From contig DXBT01000010.1 of NCBI GenBank assembly GCA_019116365.1, positions 1-64,000 on the forward strand: DNA of 64,000 bases, written 5' to 3'. The position numbers and the translations under genes were made by a program. This document shows, piece by piece, positions 17,690 through 25,987 of the stretch (positions are counted from its first letter, which is position 1; every line of letters begins with the position of its first letter). The stretch comes from Barnesiella merdipullorum (GTDB taxonomy: Bacteria > Bacteroidota > Bacteroidia > Bacteroidales > Barnesiellaceae). A model generated the notes under the pieces. The model did not search any database. It saw only the letters and a program-made list of their open reading frames with translations, and was not told where the DNA came from.

Positions 17690-18418
17690 GTGAATCTTAT
17701 CATCGACCAAGGAAATTCGGTAACCAAAATGGCACTTTTTCGGGCCGGACAATTACAAAATGTCGATTACTACCCGAAATGGGACGCCAGTTCCGTCGTT
17801 CAATACCTCGACAACCATCCGGTCGAGGCCGCCATATTCTCGACGGTAACCGAGCCCGACCCCGAAGCATTATCGATTCTGCAACAGCGGGTCCCCTGCT
17901 TCGTATGCTTCGACCACTCGTCGCGCATACCGGTGCATATTGGATATCACACCCCGCACACCCTGGGGCTCGACCGCATTGCGGCCGTGGTGGGCGCCTC
18001 GATGGAGTGTCCCGGCCAGCCGGTTCTCATTGTCGATGCGGGCACATGTGTCACCTACGATCTGCTCACGGCCGACGGCACCTTTGCCGGCGGCAACATT
18101 GCCCCCGGCATCAGGCTGCGACTGCTCGCCATGCACGAGCACACCGGCAAACTGCCTCTTATTGGCGACTCGGGCGAGATTCCCGAAATCGGGTTCAGCA
18201 CCGAGACGGCCATGCGAGCCGGCACTATCCTGGGCGTAGCCTATGAAATCGAAGGCTATATAGCCCGCCTCACCGAGGCCTACCCCGGGCTTTTCGTTTT
18301 TTTAACAGGGGGAGATGCCTTAAAATTGGCTGCGAAAATAAAAAGTCGCATCTTTGTGAACGAAAATTTGGTACTAACCGGTTTAAATAGAATATTACAG
18401 GAAAATGCTAAAATATAA
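17690..18418 (+). CDS. coaX: type III pantothenate kinase
   Basis: A 242-residue cytosolic kinase that phosphorylates pantothenate, the first step of coenzyme A synthesis. It belongs to the ASKHA fold: phosphate-1 motif LIIDQGNSVTK (residues 3-13), GLDR in mid-protein, IVDAGTCVTYDLL with the conserved aspartate, GGNIAPG, and the late LTGGDA adenosine motif. The length matches the family. The start is GTG at 17690, immediately before the first conserved motif. The 3' end overlaps the following outer-membrane protein gene by 14 bases, so the pair is co-translated. Type III kinases typically need a monovalent cation and resist CoA feedback. Confidence 0.95.
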   Translation: MNLIIDQGNSVTKMALFRAGQLQNVDYYPKWDASSVVQYLDNHPVEAAIFSTVTEPDPEALSILQQRVPCFVCFDHSSRIPVHIGYHTPHTLGLDRIAAVVGASMECPGQPVLIVDAGTCVTYDLLTADGTFAGGNIAPGIRLRLLAMHEHTGKLPLIGDSGEIPEIGFSTETAMRAGTILGVAYEIEGYIARLTEAYPGLFVFLTGGDALKLAAKIKSRIFVNENLVLTGLNRILQENAKI

Positions 18419-19649
18419 AATTCTCTTCATCGGTCTGATGATAGGAGCCATGGCATGGGCCCAAAACGGCACCACATCGCCCTACTCCCGATTTGGATAC
18501 GGTATTCTCGGCGACAATGCCATAGGAGCCCAACGAGCCATGGGTGGCGTGGGTTACGCCCTGCATAACAACAGACAAATCAATGCGATGAACCCGGCCT
18601 CATACACCAGTATGGACTCACTCACCTTTCTGTTTGATATCGGTCTCACCTACCAGGCAGTCACCACTCACGAGGGCAACCTGAGCGAGACATCGCAAAG
18701 CGGTTCGCTCGACTACATCGTCATGCAGTTCCCCTTGGGGCGCCACATGGCCGGTAGCATCGGATTGCTCCCCTACTCCAACGTGGGATACTCGTTTGTC
18801 AGCTCCATTGCCAACGGGTCGGACAGCCGTTCGGGCGAGGGCAACATCTCGCAGGCCTATGTAGGGGTAAGCGGCGAGCTCTTCAAAGGATTCTCGATTG
18901 GAGCCAACGTGAGCTACCTCTTCGGCAACCTCACCAATGCCAACTCGGTGATTCCTACAAACGGCAGTACCGGTATATTCGAGACCGACCTGAAGGTGCG
19001 CGACTTCCACCTGCAATTTGGCGCGCAATATGCCATCGAGTGGGACAAGAAACACACCCTCACGCTGGGTGCCGTCTATTCACCGGGCAAAGCGCTGCTG
19101 GGCCGAGCCTACACCAGTACCTACGATGTGAGTTCGAGCAGCGTGATCGATGCCGATACCCTCAGCATGAAGAGCCACTATTCGCTGGCCTCGACCTACG
19201 GCGGTGGTATCAGCTACAACTACGACAAACGACTTACCGTGGCGGCCGACGTCACCTACCAAAACTGGGCCGACGCCAAATTTACCAACCTCAATGCCGG
19301 ACAGTTGCAAACCTCTACGGGGCAATTCAACAACCGGCTGAAGGTGGCCCTGGGTGCCGAATTCCGCCCCAAGAACATCGGGGGTAACTACTTCGAGCGC
19401 ATCAACTACCGGGCCGGTCTGTTCTACAACCGCTCCTATCTGAAAATCAACGGCAACGACCTGAACGAGATTGGTGCTACCTGCGGTTTTGGATTCCCGC
19501 TTGCCACCGACAAATCGGTCGTAAACGTAGCCTTCGAATATATCAACCGCCAATGTTCGCCGGCAAAACTCATATCGGAAGACCACTTCAGAATCTCGGT
19601 GAGCCTCACCTTCAACGAAATGTGGTTCTGGCAACGCAAGTTTGAATAA
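18405..19649 (+). CDS. outer-membrane beta-barrel protein of unknown function
   Basis: A 414-residue protein with a signal peptide (1-19, cut near AWAQ) and alternating polar/hydrophobic strands throughout. It has an early SPYSRFGYG motif and the stretch RAMGGVGYALHNNRQINAMN, followed by a barrel with many aromatic girdle residues. This resembles the conserved Bacteroidota outer-membrane protein encoded next to coaX, loosely FadL/PorV-like. Function not established. It overlaps coaX by 14 bases and is followed by a strong terminator, so the pair is a two-gene operon here. Confidence 0.85.
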   Translation: MLKYKILFIGLMIGAMAWAQNGTTSPYSRFGYGILGDNAIGAQRAMGGVGYALHNNRQINAMNPASYTSMDSLTFLFDIGLTYQAVTTHEGNLSETSQSGSLDYIVMQFPLGRHMAGSIGLLPYSNVGYSFVSSIANGSDSRSGEGNISQAYVGVSGELFKGFSIGANVSYLFGNLTNANSVIPTNGSTGIFETDLKVRDFHLQFGAQYAIEWDKKHTLTLGAVYSPGKALLGRAYTSTYDVSSSSVIDADTLSMKSHYSLASTYGGGISYNYDKRLTVAADVTYQNWADAKFTNLNAGQLQTSTGQFNNRLKVALGAEFRPKNIGGNYFERINYRAGLFYNRSYLKINGNDLNEIGATCGFGFPLATDKSVVNVAFEYINRQCSPAKLISEDHFRISVSLTFNEMWFWQRKFE

Positions 19650-19673
19650 AATCTATCATCCATAAAAAACAAG

Positions 19674-19711
19674 AAGCGGAACAAGGAATTCACCTTGCTC
19701 CGCTTTTTTTA
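19674..19711 (+). terminator. terminator of coaX operon
   Basis: The arms AAGCGGAACAAGG and CCTTGCTCCGCTT pair with one mismatch across a 6-base loop and run into seven T. It lies about 25 bases past the stop at 19649. Confidence 0.92.
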
Positions 19712-19762
19712 TTCTCTTGGTCACGGCATGCGCCCGGCAGCGCAGCCCGTCGCTCCAACTCA

Positions 19763-20455
19763 CTACTTGGCCAGCAGCGGCGAGATATACTCGAGCACCT
19801 GGCGCAGCCCCTCGACCTTGTTCCACTTCACCTTGTTCTTCTTCAAGAAGGCATTAAACTCCTTTTGATCGGCCTTGGTGAGCAGTTTGGAAATCGAACG
19901 CTTGTTGGCATTGACAATCTGGTTATCTATAATAAAACAAAAGCGTACCGATAGTGGCAACGTCTGGCCATTCTCACGCTCTACCCGAATAAGGTCGTAA
20001 TTGAGATTAGTGATTCCTCCCAACTGCAAACTCGACAACTGGTCGGTAGCCGAAGTCGATGACGAGGTGCCGTATGCGCCCGTACCCTGAAACAGCCGAT
20101 CGAAGTCGCCCGTGGTCTTGCGGCCCAGAACCGCTTGCGGAGTCTCGTCCAAAACCTCGACATACAGATTCTCACAACGCATATAAGCCGAGCTGTCGGG
20201 CAAGACGATGCGTGCCACATCGTTCTGATTGTCGGTCGTAAATATTTTCGAACCGTTCAAATAATGCAAGTCATTATGCAGCAAATGAATATTAACCCGA
20301 GCCTTACCCTTCTCACCCGAACGGAAGTAGAGCGTTGCATCGGTAAAATCTTCAAACAGATAGGGCCACATGGTAGTAGGCTCATGCTGAGCCGAAACGC
20401 TACCTCCCAAAGAGGCAAAGAGAACCATCAATCCGGCAAATAGAAACTTTTTCAT
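19763..20455 (-). CDS. secreted protein of unknown function
   Basis: A 230-residue protein with a clear signal peptide (MKKFLFAGLMVLFASLGGSV, cut near VSAQ) and no lipobox, so periplasmic or surface. The mature part begins MWPYLFEDFTDATLYFRSG and reads as a mixed alpha/beta domain: strands around residues 35-120, a low-complexity Ser/Thr patch near 130-140, and a Lys-rich helical tail. The stretch LHYLNGSKIFTTDNQNDV and the recurring IVLPDSSAYMR suggest a conserved Bacteroidales family. I do not recognise a function. It is convergent with the coaX operon and divergent from the M16 peptidase gene, so it is probably monocistronic. Confidence 0.75.
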   Translation of the reverse strand: MKKFLFAGLMVLFASLGGSVSAQHEPTTMWPYLFEDFTDATLYFRSGEKGKARVNIHLLHNDLHYLNGSKIFTTDNQNDVARIVLPDSSAYMRCENLYVEVLDETPQAVLGRKTTGDFDRLFQGTGAYGTSSSTSATDQLSSLQLGGITNLNYDLIRVERENGQTLPLSVRFCFIIDNQIVNANKRSISKLLTKADQKEFNAFLKKNKVKWNKVEGLRQVLEYISPLLAK

Positions 20456-20525
20456 ACGAATAAATTTATAAACATTAAAAAATTAAATTTGTCGAAAAAT
20501 CGTCCCCAAGTTAGCAATTTTATGC

Positions 20526-20533
20526 TACTTTTG
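20526..20533 (+). promoter_or_regulatory. -7 box of the M16 peptidase gene
   Basis: TACTTTTG matches TAnnTTTG, 52 bases before the ATG at 20586. No clear TTTG is present at -33. Confidence 0.5.
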
Positions 20534-20585
20534 CTCGCAAGGTTTGCATTATTTTGACATTTTAATCACACAAAAACTTAACAAT

Positions 20586-23483
20586 ATGAAAATCAAACAA
20601 CTATTGTGTCTTATCGCGCTATGCCTTTTATGGCTGCCTGGTAAAGCACAGCAATTGAGTGTAATGACCCTGCGCAACGGTGCCACGGTTTACATTTGGG
20701 AAGACAAGAGCAAGCCCGATGTATTCGGTATGGTTGCCTTCAAAGTAGGCTCGGTAGATGACCCGTTGCAATATACCGGTCTGGCCCACTACCTTGAGCA
20801 TGTCATGTTCAAAGGCACCCAGACTATCGACGCCCTGGATTGGGAAAAGGAGAAACCCATCTACGACAAAATCATTGCCAAATATGACGAACGTGCCGCT
20901 ACGACCGACCAGGCCAAACGCGATGCCATAGACCTGGAAATCAACGAGCTCACCCGCGAGGCCGCCCAATATGCCGCCGGTAATGAGTTCTCGCAACTGG
21001 TCGATCACATGGGAGGCAAAGGGCTGAATGCCAGCACCGGCTTTGACCAGACCGAGTATCACAACTCGTTCCCGCCCTCGCAACTCGAGAAGTGGCTCGA
21101 GATCTACTCCGAGCGCCTCATCGACCCCGTGTTCCGCGGATTCCAAACCGAGCTCGAGGCCGTGTATGAAGAGTACAACATGTACAACGACAACCGGGGT
21201 TCGCGTCTGGGCGAATTCATCAACGAGCAAGCCTTCGGCAGCCACCCCTACGGTCGCCCCATCATCGGTCTGCCCGAGCACTTGAAGAACCCCCAGCTGA
21301 GCAAACTCATCGAGTTCTACAACACCTGGTACGGTCCGCAAAACATGTCGATTATCCTCGTGGGTAATGTCGATACCAAAACGGCTATCCCCTTGATTCG
21401 CGAGAAATTCGAGCGTATTCCCCGCCGGGCCGAAATCCACCGCGAGAAACAACCCGTGCCCCAGTTCAAAGGCCGCACCGAGAAGAGCGCCAAGATATTC
21501 TACTACCCCATGCTGGCCCTCGTTTACAACGGTGTGCCCTCGAACGACAAGGATGAAATACCCTTGCAAATCTGCTGCGACCTGCTCTCCAACTCGCAGA
21601 AGACCGGTATCCTCGACAAGCTGCAACTCGACGGCGATATCATGAGCGTAGGCGCCGGGCAGAACTCGATGCGCGATGCCGGTGTGATCATGATCAATGC
21701 CATCCCCTCGTTCGACGCCAACCAAAACCGTTGGGACAGCCACAAGTCGGTCGAGAAGATATTGCTCACATCGCTGCAACAACTGCAAAACGGCGAGTTC
21801 GACGAGACCATGCTCAACTCGATCAAGCAGAACATGATTCGCGAATATGAACTGCAACTCGAGTCGAACGAGACCAAAGCCTACATTCTGGCTTCGCTCT
21901 TCAATACAGGCACCGACCCCTCGGAGATACTCAACTATTCCGATCGTGTAAATGCCGTTACCCTCGACGAGGTAAAAGCTACGGCCAAGAAATACTTCAC
22001 CGACAACTATCTGGCCCTCAACATTCAGGAAGCCAAGAACCTCGACAGCAAAGGCAAGAAACTGAAGAAACCGGCCTACAAACCCATCGAGACGAAGAAG
22101 GGCGAAATGTCGGAGTATGCCAAATGGGTAGAGAGCATCCCCGTTACCCTGCCCGAGGTGAAATATTGCGACTTCAACTCGATTCAGCAAAAGCGCATCA
22201 ACACGCGCAGCAAGCTGTTCTACAACTTCAACCCCGAGAACGACGTGTTCACCATGACCCTGAAGTATGGTGTGGGTACCCACCGCATGCCTAAACTCGA
22301 GTATGCCGTAGCCCTCATGAACAACGCCGGTATGCTGCCCGACATCGAGCCGCTGGCCATCAAACGTGCCATGGGCGAGCTCAACGTCAACTGCACCTAT
22401 GCCGTCGATGACAACTATATGTATGTCATGATGAACGGATACGAAAAAGACCTGGTAAAAGCCTGCCAGTTGCTCTCGAAACAGATTCTCTTCCCCAAAC
22501 TCGACGACAAGCAGCTGCAAAGCCTCATCGGTAGCGCCTTCGGGTCGCGACAGATGGAGAGCAGCGATATCAGTACGCTGGAGAGTGCCCTCACCTCGTA
22601 TGTACTCTACAAAGACAGTTCCGACTACCTGCAACGTATTCCTACCCGCGACCTGCTCGACCTCTCGATTACCGACCTCACCACACAGTTCCAGGCCGCT
22701 ACCAACTACGAGTGCGAAATCTACTACACGGGTACGGCACCCTTCGACGAGGTGTACGATGTACTGAGCAAAAACTTGCCCTTGAAAGCCCAAGAGATGC
22801 CCTCGACCTCGCCCGAACTTCGTCCGCGCGAACAATACAGCGAGAACACCATCTTCTTCTTGCCCAACAGCAAGGCTACACAAAGCAAAATCTACTTCTT
22901 CATCGAGGGCAAACCCTTCGACGTGAAAGACGATATCTCGATCGAAGCCTTCTCCGACTACTTCGGTGGCGGATTCGGCAGCCTCGTTATGGACGAGATT
23001 CGTGAAAAACGGGCCATGGCCTACAGTGCCTACGGTGTCATTGCCACCCCGTCGGTTGCCGGTCGCAACACGATGTTCCAAGGATTCGTAGGTACCCAGG
23101 GCGACAAGACCATCGATGCCATCGACATCTACATGAATCTGCTCACCAACATGCCTTCGATGCCCGAGCACTTCGACGTGGTGAAGACCAACATCAAAGA
23201 GTCGATACTCAGCGCCAAACCCGGGTTCCGCTCGGCCAGCGCCGTGTATGAGGCCTGGAAACGCATGGGCTATACCCAAGACCCGGCCATCGACAAAATG
23301 AAGAAAATCGAGACGCTCAAGTTTGACGACATCATCAACTTCTACAACGAGAACATCAAAGGCAAACCTATCGTTATCGCCATCGTGGGCAACCCCAAGG
23401 ATTTCGATACCAAGGCTCTTGAGAAATATGGCAAAGTCGTGAAGGTTTCCGAGTCGAAACTCTTCTCCGAATCGGGCTTCTAA
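20586..23483 (+). CDS. secreted M16 family zinc metallopeptidase (pitrilysin-like, two-lobed)
   Basis: A 965-residue protein with a signal peptide (1-22, cut near GKAQQ). The N-terminal M16 lobe has the inverted zinc motif HYLEH (H68, E71, H72) and the distal glutamate near E195 (AVYEEY). The C-terminal lobe lacks HxxEH, as usual for the partner half of single-chain M16 enzymes. It probably degrades peptides in the periplasm or at the surface. I start at the ATG at 20586, which gives a proper signal peptide; a frame from 20544 would bury it behind 14 polar residues. It has its own -7 box and terminator. Confidence 0.94.
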   Translation: MKIKQLLCLIALCLLWLPGKAQQLSVMTLRNGATVYIWEDKSKPDVFGMVAFKVGSVDDPLQYTGLAHYLEHVMFKGTQTIDALDWEKEKPIYDKIIAKYDERAATTDQAKRDAIDLEINELTREAAQYAAGNEFSQLVDHMGGKGLNASTGFDQTEYHNSFPPSQLEKWLEIYSERLIDPVFRGFQTELEAVYEEYNMYNDNRGSRLGEFINEQAFGSHPYGRPIIGLPEHLKNPQLSKLIEFYNTWYGPQNMSIILVGNVDTKTAIPLIREKFERIPRRAEIHREKQPVPQFKGRTEKSAKIFYYPMLALVYNGVPSNDKDEIPLQICCDLLSNSQKTGILDKLQLDGDIMSVGAGQNSMRDAGVIMINAIPSFDANQNRWDSHKSVEKILLTSLQQLQNGEFDETMLNSIKQNMIREYELQLESNETKAYILASLFNTGTDPSEILNYSDRVNAVTLDEVKATAKKYFTDNYLALNIQEAKNLDSKGKKLKKPAYKPIETKKGEMSEYAKWVESIPVTLPEVKYCDFNSIQQKRINTRSKLFYNFNPENDVFTMTLKYGVGTHRMPKLEYAVALMNNAGMLPDIEPLAIKRAMGELNVNCTYAVDDNYMYVMMNGYEKDLVKACQLLSKQILFPKLDDKQLQSLIGSAFGSRQMESSDISTLESALTSYVLYKDSSDYLQRIPTRDLLDLSITDLTTQFQAATNYECEIYYTGTAPFDEVYDVLSKNLPLKAQEMPSTSPELRPREQYSENTIFFLPNSKATQSKIYFFIEGKPFDVKDDISIEAFSDYFGGGFGSLVMDEIREKRAMAYSAYGVIATPSVAGRNTMFQGFVGTQGDKTIDAIDIYMNLLTNMPSMPEHFDVVKTNIKESILSAKPGFRSASAVYEAWKRMGYTQDPAIDKMKKIETLKFDDIINFYNENIKGKPIVIAIVGNPKDFDTKALEKYGKVVKVSESKLFSESGF

Positions 23484-23508
23484 ACCACCACTTGCCTCTA
23501 TTCATAAC

Positions 23509-23545
23509 AAAGGCTCCTGCCAACGGGCAGGGGCCTTTGCTTTTA
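23509..23545 (+). terminator. terminator of the M16 peptidase gene
   Basis: The arms AAAGGCTCCTGCC and GGGCAGGGGCCTTT pair with small imperfections around a 3-base loop and are followed by CTTTTA. It lies about 25 bases past the stop. Confidence 0.85.
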
Positions 23546-23631
23546 TCGGGGGACAATCGCTACCCCGGCAATAGAGGAGGCCCCTCTCGGAATCAAGGCA
23601 GGGGGATGGCCCGAGAGAGGAACGGGAGGAG

Positions 23632-23674
23632 AAAAAAATACCCGTCCTCACTCCCCCGGGAGCGGGACGGGTAT
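23632..23674 (-). terminator. terminator of the DUF4251 gene
   Basis: On the minus strand the arms ATACCCGTCC and GGACGGGTAT, with an inner CTCCC/GGGAG pair, are followed by seven T. It lies about 53 bases past the stop at 23728. A second inverted pair, CCTCTCGG (23583-23590) and CCGAGAGG, sits between the two back-to-back terminators. Confidence 0.85.
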
Positions 23675-23727
23675 CCATTCCAAAAACATTTACACCCGAC
23701 GGTTACCGCCGGTCAATTCCAACCGAA

Positions 23728-24279
23728 TCAAAGGGGTGCTCCCTTGAATACGCTACTCTTGGCAAGCGGCAGAATCACCCCTCTGAGGGTTATCCTGTTG
23801 GAATTGAAGTTAGGCATAATATCCACCATAGCTTCGTTACTACCCTTGTAGAGCGTAATATCTACACGAGCCGAAATACCTACACCCGACACATTCATGG
23901 AAAGCAAGAGATTCCCCCGCTTGTCCTTCTTCAAGTCATAGTTCGTGAAAGTACCCTCGACGGTCACGCCACCCAGACCATTCAGTCCGCTGACGGGGAC
24001 ATTGAAAGCCGTTTGCACAACCGCGCGGTCGTCTTTTACCGAAACGAAATTGGTGTTGGATGCCACATAGGCCGTTTGTCCATACTTGAATATAACCTGG
24101 TCGGCCTCCAACGTAAAGGCCCGATCGTTGACAGCACGCTCGGCCTCGACATATTGCAAACTGTCGATGCGCTCTTGCAGTGCTTTCTTTTCGTCTTTGG
24201 TCAATTCTCGTTCTTGTGCTGCGGCGCCTCCTGCTCCTATAAGCAGAAGCATCGCCATCATGACTGCAAATCTTCTCAT
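23728..24279 (-). CDS. DUF4251 family secreted protein
   Basis: A 183-residue exported protein. The start is the ATG at 24279 (MRRFAVMMAM), giving a signal peptide cut near AAAQ; an upstream in-frame start at 24336 would add 19 unlikely residues and lies above the promoter. The mature part opens with a charged helix (LTKDEKKALQERIDSLQYVEAERAV), then has a beta-rich domain with DQVIFKYGQTAYVASNTNFVSV, typical of the Bacteroidota DUF4251 family, whose role is unknown. It is monocistronic, with a perfect -7 box and a strong terminator. Confidence 0.85.
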   Translation of the reverse strand: MRRFAVMMAMLLLIGAGGAAAQERELTKDEKKALQERIDSLQYVEAERAVNDRAFTLEADQVIFKYGQTAYVASNTNFVSVKDDRAVVQTAFNVPVSGLNGLGGVTVEGTFTNYDLKKDKRGNLLLSMNVSGVGISARVDITLYKGSNEAMVDIMPNFNSNRITLRGVILPLAKSSVFKGAPL

Positions 24280-24324
24280 TGTTTCAATCTTTAATACCCG
24301 GCAGGCTGCATTACCTGTCGGATA

Positions 24325-24332
24325 CAAATATA
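24325..24332 (-). promoter_or_regulatory. -7 box of the DUF4251 gene
   Basis: On the minus strand TATATTTG (24332-24325) matches TAnnTTTG, about 45 bases before the ATG at 24279. The -33 half is not clear. Confidence 0.5.
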
Positions 24333-24576
24333 ACAAGCTTTATGCCATTTCATGTTAGTAATTGATTAACAAGACTTAAAGACTCAGAGAATTATACTAT
24401 TTTAATCTATAGGCAATTAGATACAGCCAATAAGAAAATTTTCTTCACACTCCGTTACTGAAATTATGTCCGCTCGTGCAAGCAGACTTTCTCCAAGTAA
24501 GAACCCGGCACGATTGGTCGAACAAAATTTTTTTCGTACTTTTACCCCAAAAATAGGTGACCATTCTTTCGATGCG

Positions 24577-24903
24577 ATGAAATTTGACAAAAGCAAGTTC
24601 GAAAAGAACAAAATACTCGAGTACGCACGCAAGCATTTCTCTCCGGGAAAAGCCGTGCTGGTCGTGTTTTTAATCTTTATCCTCTTTATCGACGAGAACA
24701 GCTGTATTCAACGCATCCGTTACGACGGCGAAATCAACGATCTGCACCAGCAAATCGCGGCCCAAAACGACACGACCGACTATTACAACAGCCAGATTGA
24801 GAAGCTGAAAACCGACAAAAACGTAGTCGAACAAATTGCCCGCGAACAATATTATATGAGTAAGCCCAACGAAGATATCTATATCGTCGAACCCAAGAAA
24901 TAA
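24577..24903 (+). CDS. FtsB/DivIC-like septum formation initiator
   Basis: A 108-residue bitopic membrane protein of the divisome. A charged cytoplasmic N-terminus is followed by one transmembrane helix (about residues 25-42, AVLVVFLIFILFI) and a periplasmic coiled coil (about 45-85, with YDGEINDLHQQIAAQNDT). The terminal motif EQIAREQYYMSKPNEDIYIV matches FtsB/DivIC proteins. I use the ATG at 24577; a frame opening at 24466 has an atypical Arg/Pro-rich prefix and contains the promoter-like TACTTTTA at 24536. A small membrane protein gene follows 20 bases downstream, so the two are probably an operon. Confidence 0.9.
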   Translation: MKFDKSKFEKNKILEYARKHFSPGKAVLVVFLIFILFIDENSCIQRIRYDGEINDLHQQIAAQNDTTDYYNSQIEKLKTDKNVVEQIAREQYYMSKPNEDIYIVEPKK

Positions 24904-24923
24904 CCCGCTAAAACCCAACCGAT

Positions 24924-25280
24924 ATGAAACAGAATACTCGCGACATGCTTTTTATGGTATCGTCTATCGCCGTTATCGTCGGGGCCGCCCTGCCGCTGTT
25001 CATGATCAAACTGCCGTGGGTTCCCTACCTCTATGCCTGCGGTGCTGCCGGCATGGCTATCTGTCGCCTCACATTCCGGTACAAGGGCAAAAATTTCAGA
25101 CTGAAGAGGCTCTTCCATATCGAGACTTTCTCGTCGCTCTTCCTGGTGGCTTCGTCGTACTTCATGTTCCGCGACGATCCCGACTGGATAATGCTGCTCA
25201 CCGTGGGTGCAGCCCTGCAGCTATACACCTCTATCCTCATTCCTCGCGTGGCCAAGAAAGAGAAAGAGGGCAACAATTAA
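24924..25280 (+). CDS. small multi-pass inner-membrane protein of unknown function
   Basis: A 118-residue protein with about four hydrophobic helices (approximately residues 9-27, 31-47, 68-82 and 87-106), a basic loop (RYKGKNFRLKRLF) between helices 2 and 3, and a charged tail. No family is recognised beyond a conserved-looking Bacteroidales membrane protein. Its close spacing to the FtsB-like gene (20 bases) suggests shared transcription and possibly an envelope or division role, but that is only positional inference. Confidence 0.8.
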   Translation: MKQNTRDMLFMVSSIAVIVGAALPLFMIKLPWVPYLYACGAAGMAICRLTFRYKGKNFRLKRLFHIETFSSLFLVASSYFMFRDDPDWIMLLTVGAALQLYTSILIPRVAKKEKEGNN

Positions 25281-25537
25281 AATTGTCCCCCGGCTAACCG
25301 GTCTTAAACCACCCCAACAGGGGGGAACGACCGTTCATGTCCAATTGTCGGCCCAACCGATTAACTGCTCCATCGCTCCCCGAAGTTCTCCCCCACTGGC
25401 TCCAGAAGTTGTCGCACCATACTTCTCCAGGAGTGACACTCCCCCTCTCTCCGCTCTGCACCGGTATTACAGAGGGGAATTAAATACAATAAAATCAGCC
25501 TATTAAATTCAACCGGCATAAAAAATTCATTATTTTA
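25281..25537. other. intergenic region before blaI, no gene seen
   Basis: About 260 bases without a convincing frame or known element. CCCCTCT (25442-25448) and AGAGGGG (about 25473-25479) could pair as a loose hairpin after the upstream membrane protein gene. The rest is C-rich and unlike a gene. The stretch could be decayed sequence, but nothing in it is recognisable. Confidence 0.45.
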
Positions 25538-25568
25538 TTTGTTATTCTACGAAATTTTCGTAGATTTG
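25538..25568 (+). promoter_or_regulatory. promoter of the blaI operon
   Basis: TTTG (25538-25541), a 19-base spacer and TAGATTTG (25561-25568) match both halves of the Bacteroidota consensus exactly. It lies 32 bases before the ATG of blaI. A palindrome covers the end of the spacer and the first three bases of the -7 box. Confidence 0.85.
25547..25563. promoter_or_regulatory. probable BlaI operator
   Basis: CTACGAAA-T-TTTCGTAG is a perfect 17-base palindrome lying across the promoter spacer and the -7 box, just upstream of the blaI-type repressor gene. BlaI/MecI repressors bind TACA/TGTA-type dyads over their own promoters. TACGAAA/TTTCGTA would be the equivalent here. A weaker related site, GCGAAACAATCGTAA, begins near 25567. 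Binding is inferred from position and symmetry. Confidence 0.7.
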
Positions 25569-25600
25569 CGAAACAATCGTAATTAAGATTAAATAGAACC

Positions 25601-25963
25601 ATGGACAAACTGACACACCAAGAAGAAGAGGTAATGCTCGCTATTTGGGAAAAAGGGCAAGGCATCATCAAAGACTTTCTCGAGAAACTACCCGAGCCGC
25701 GCCCACCCTATACCACGGTTGCCTCGGTAGTCAAGAATCTCGAGCGGAAAGGCTATCTGTCGAGCCAGAAGATAGGCAACACCTATCTCTACACGCCACA
25801 CATCAGCCAGCACGAATACAAGAAAAAGTTCCTGTCGGGGATTGTCAAGAGCTATTTCTCCGACTCCTACAAAGAGATGGTCTCCTTCTTTGCTCACGAA
25901 AACAAGCTATCGGAGGAGGACCTGCGCCAAATCATCGAAATGATCGAGCGAGAGAAAAAATAA
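25601..25963 (+). CDS. blaI: BlaI/MecI/CopY family transcriptional repressor
   Basis: A 120-residue winged-helix repressor. The N-terminal DNA-binding domain carries LTHQEEEVMLAIWEKGQG, then PPYTTVASVVKNLERKGYL with the recognition helix. The C-terminal dimerisation helices (about 75-120) end in a Lys-rich tail. In BlaI/MecI the repressor is cleaved when the paired M56 protease is activated. Here the paired protease follows 24 bases downstream. The gene sits behind a promoter overlapped by a perfect palindrome, so negative autoregulation is likely. No beta-lactamase or alternative PBP gene is next to it. Confidence 0.93.
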   Translation: MDKLTHQEEEVMLAIWEKGQGIIKDFLEKLPEPRPPYTTVASVVKNLERKGYLSSQKIGNTYLYTPHISQHEYKKKFLSGIVKSYFSDSYKEMVSFFAHENKLSEEDLRQIIEMIEREKK

Positions 25964-25987
25964 GACCACACCCAAAATCAAGACATC

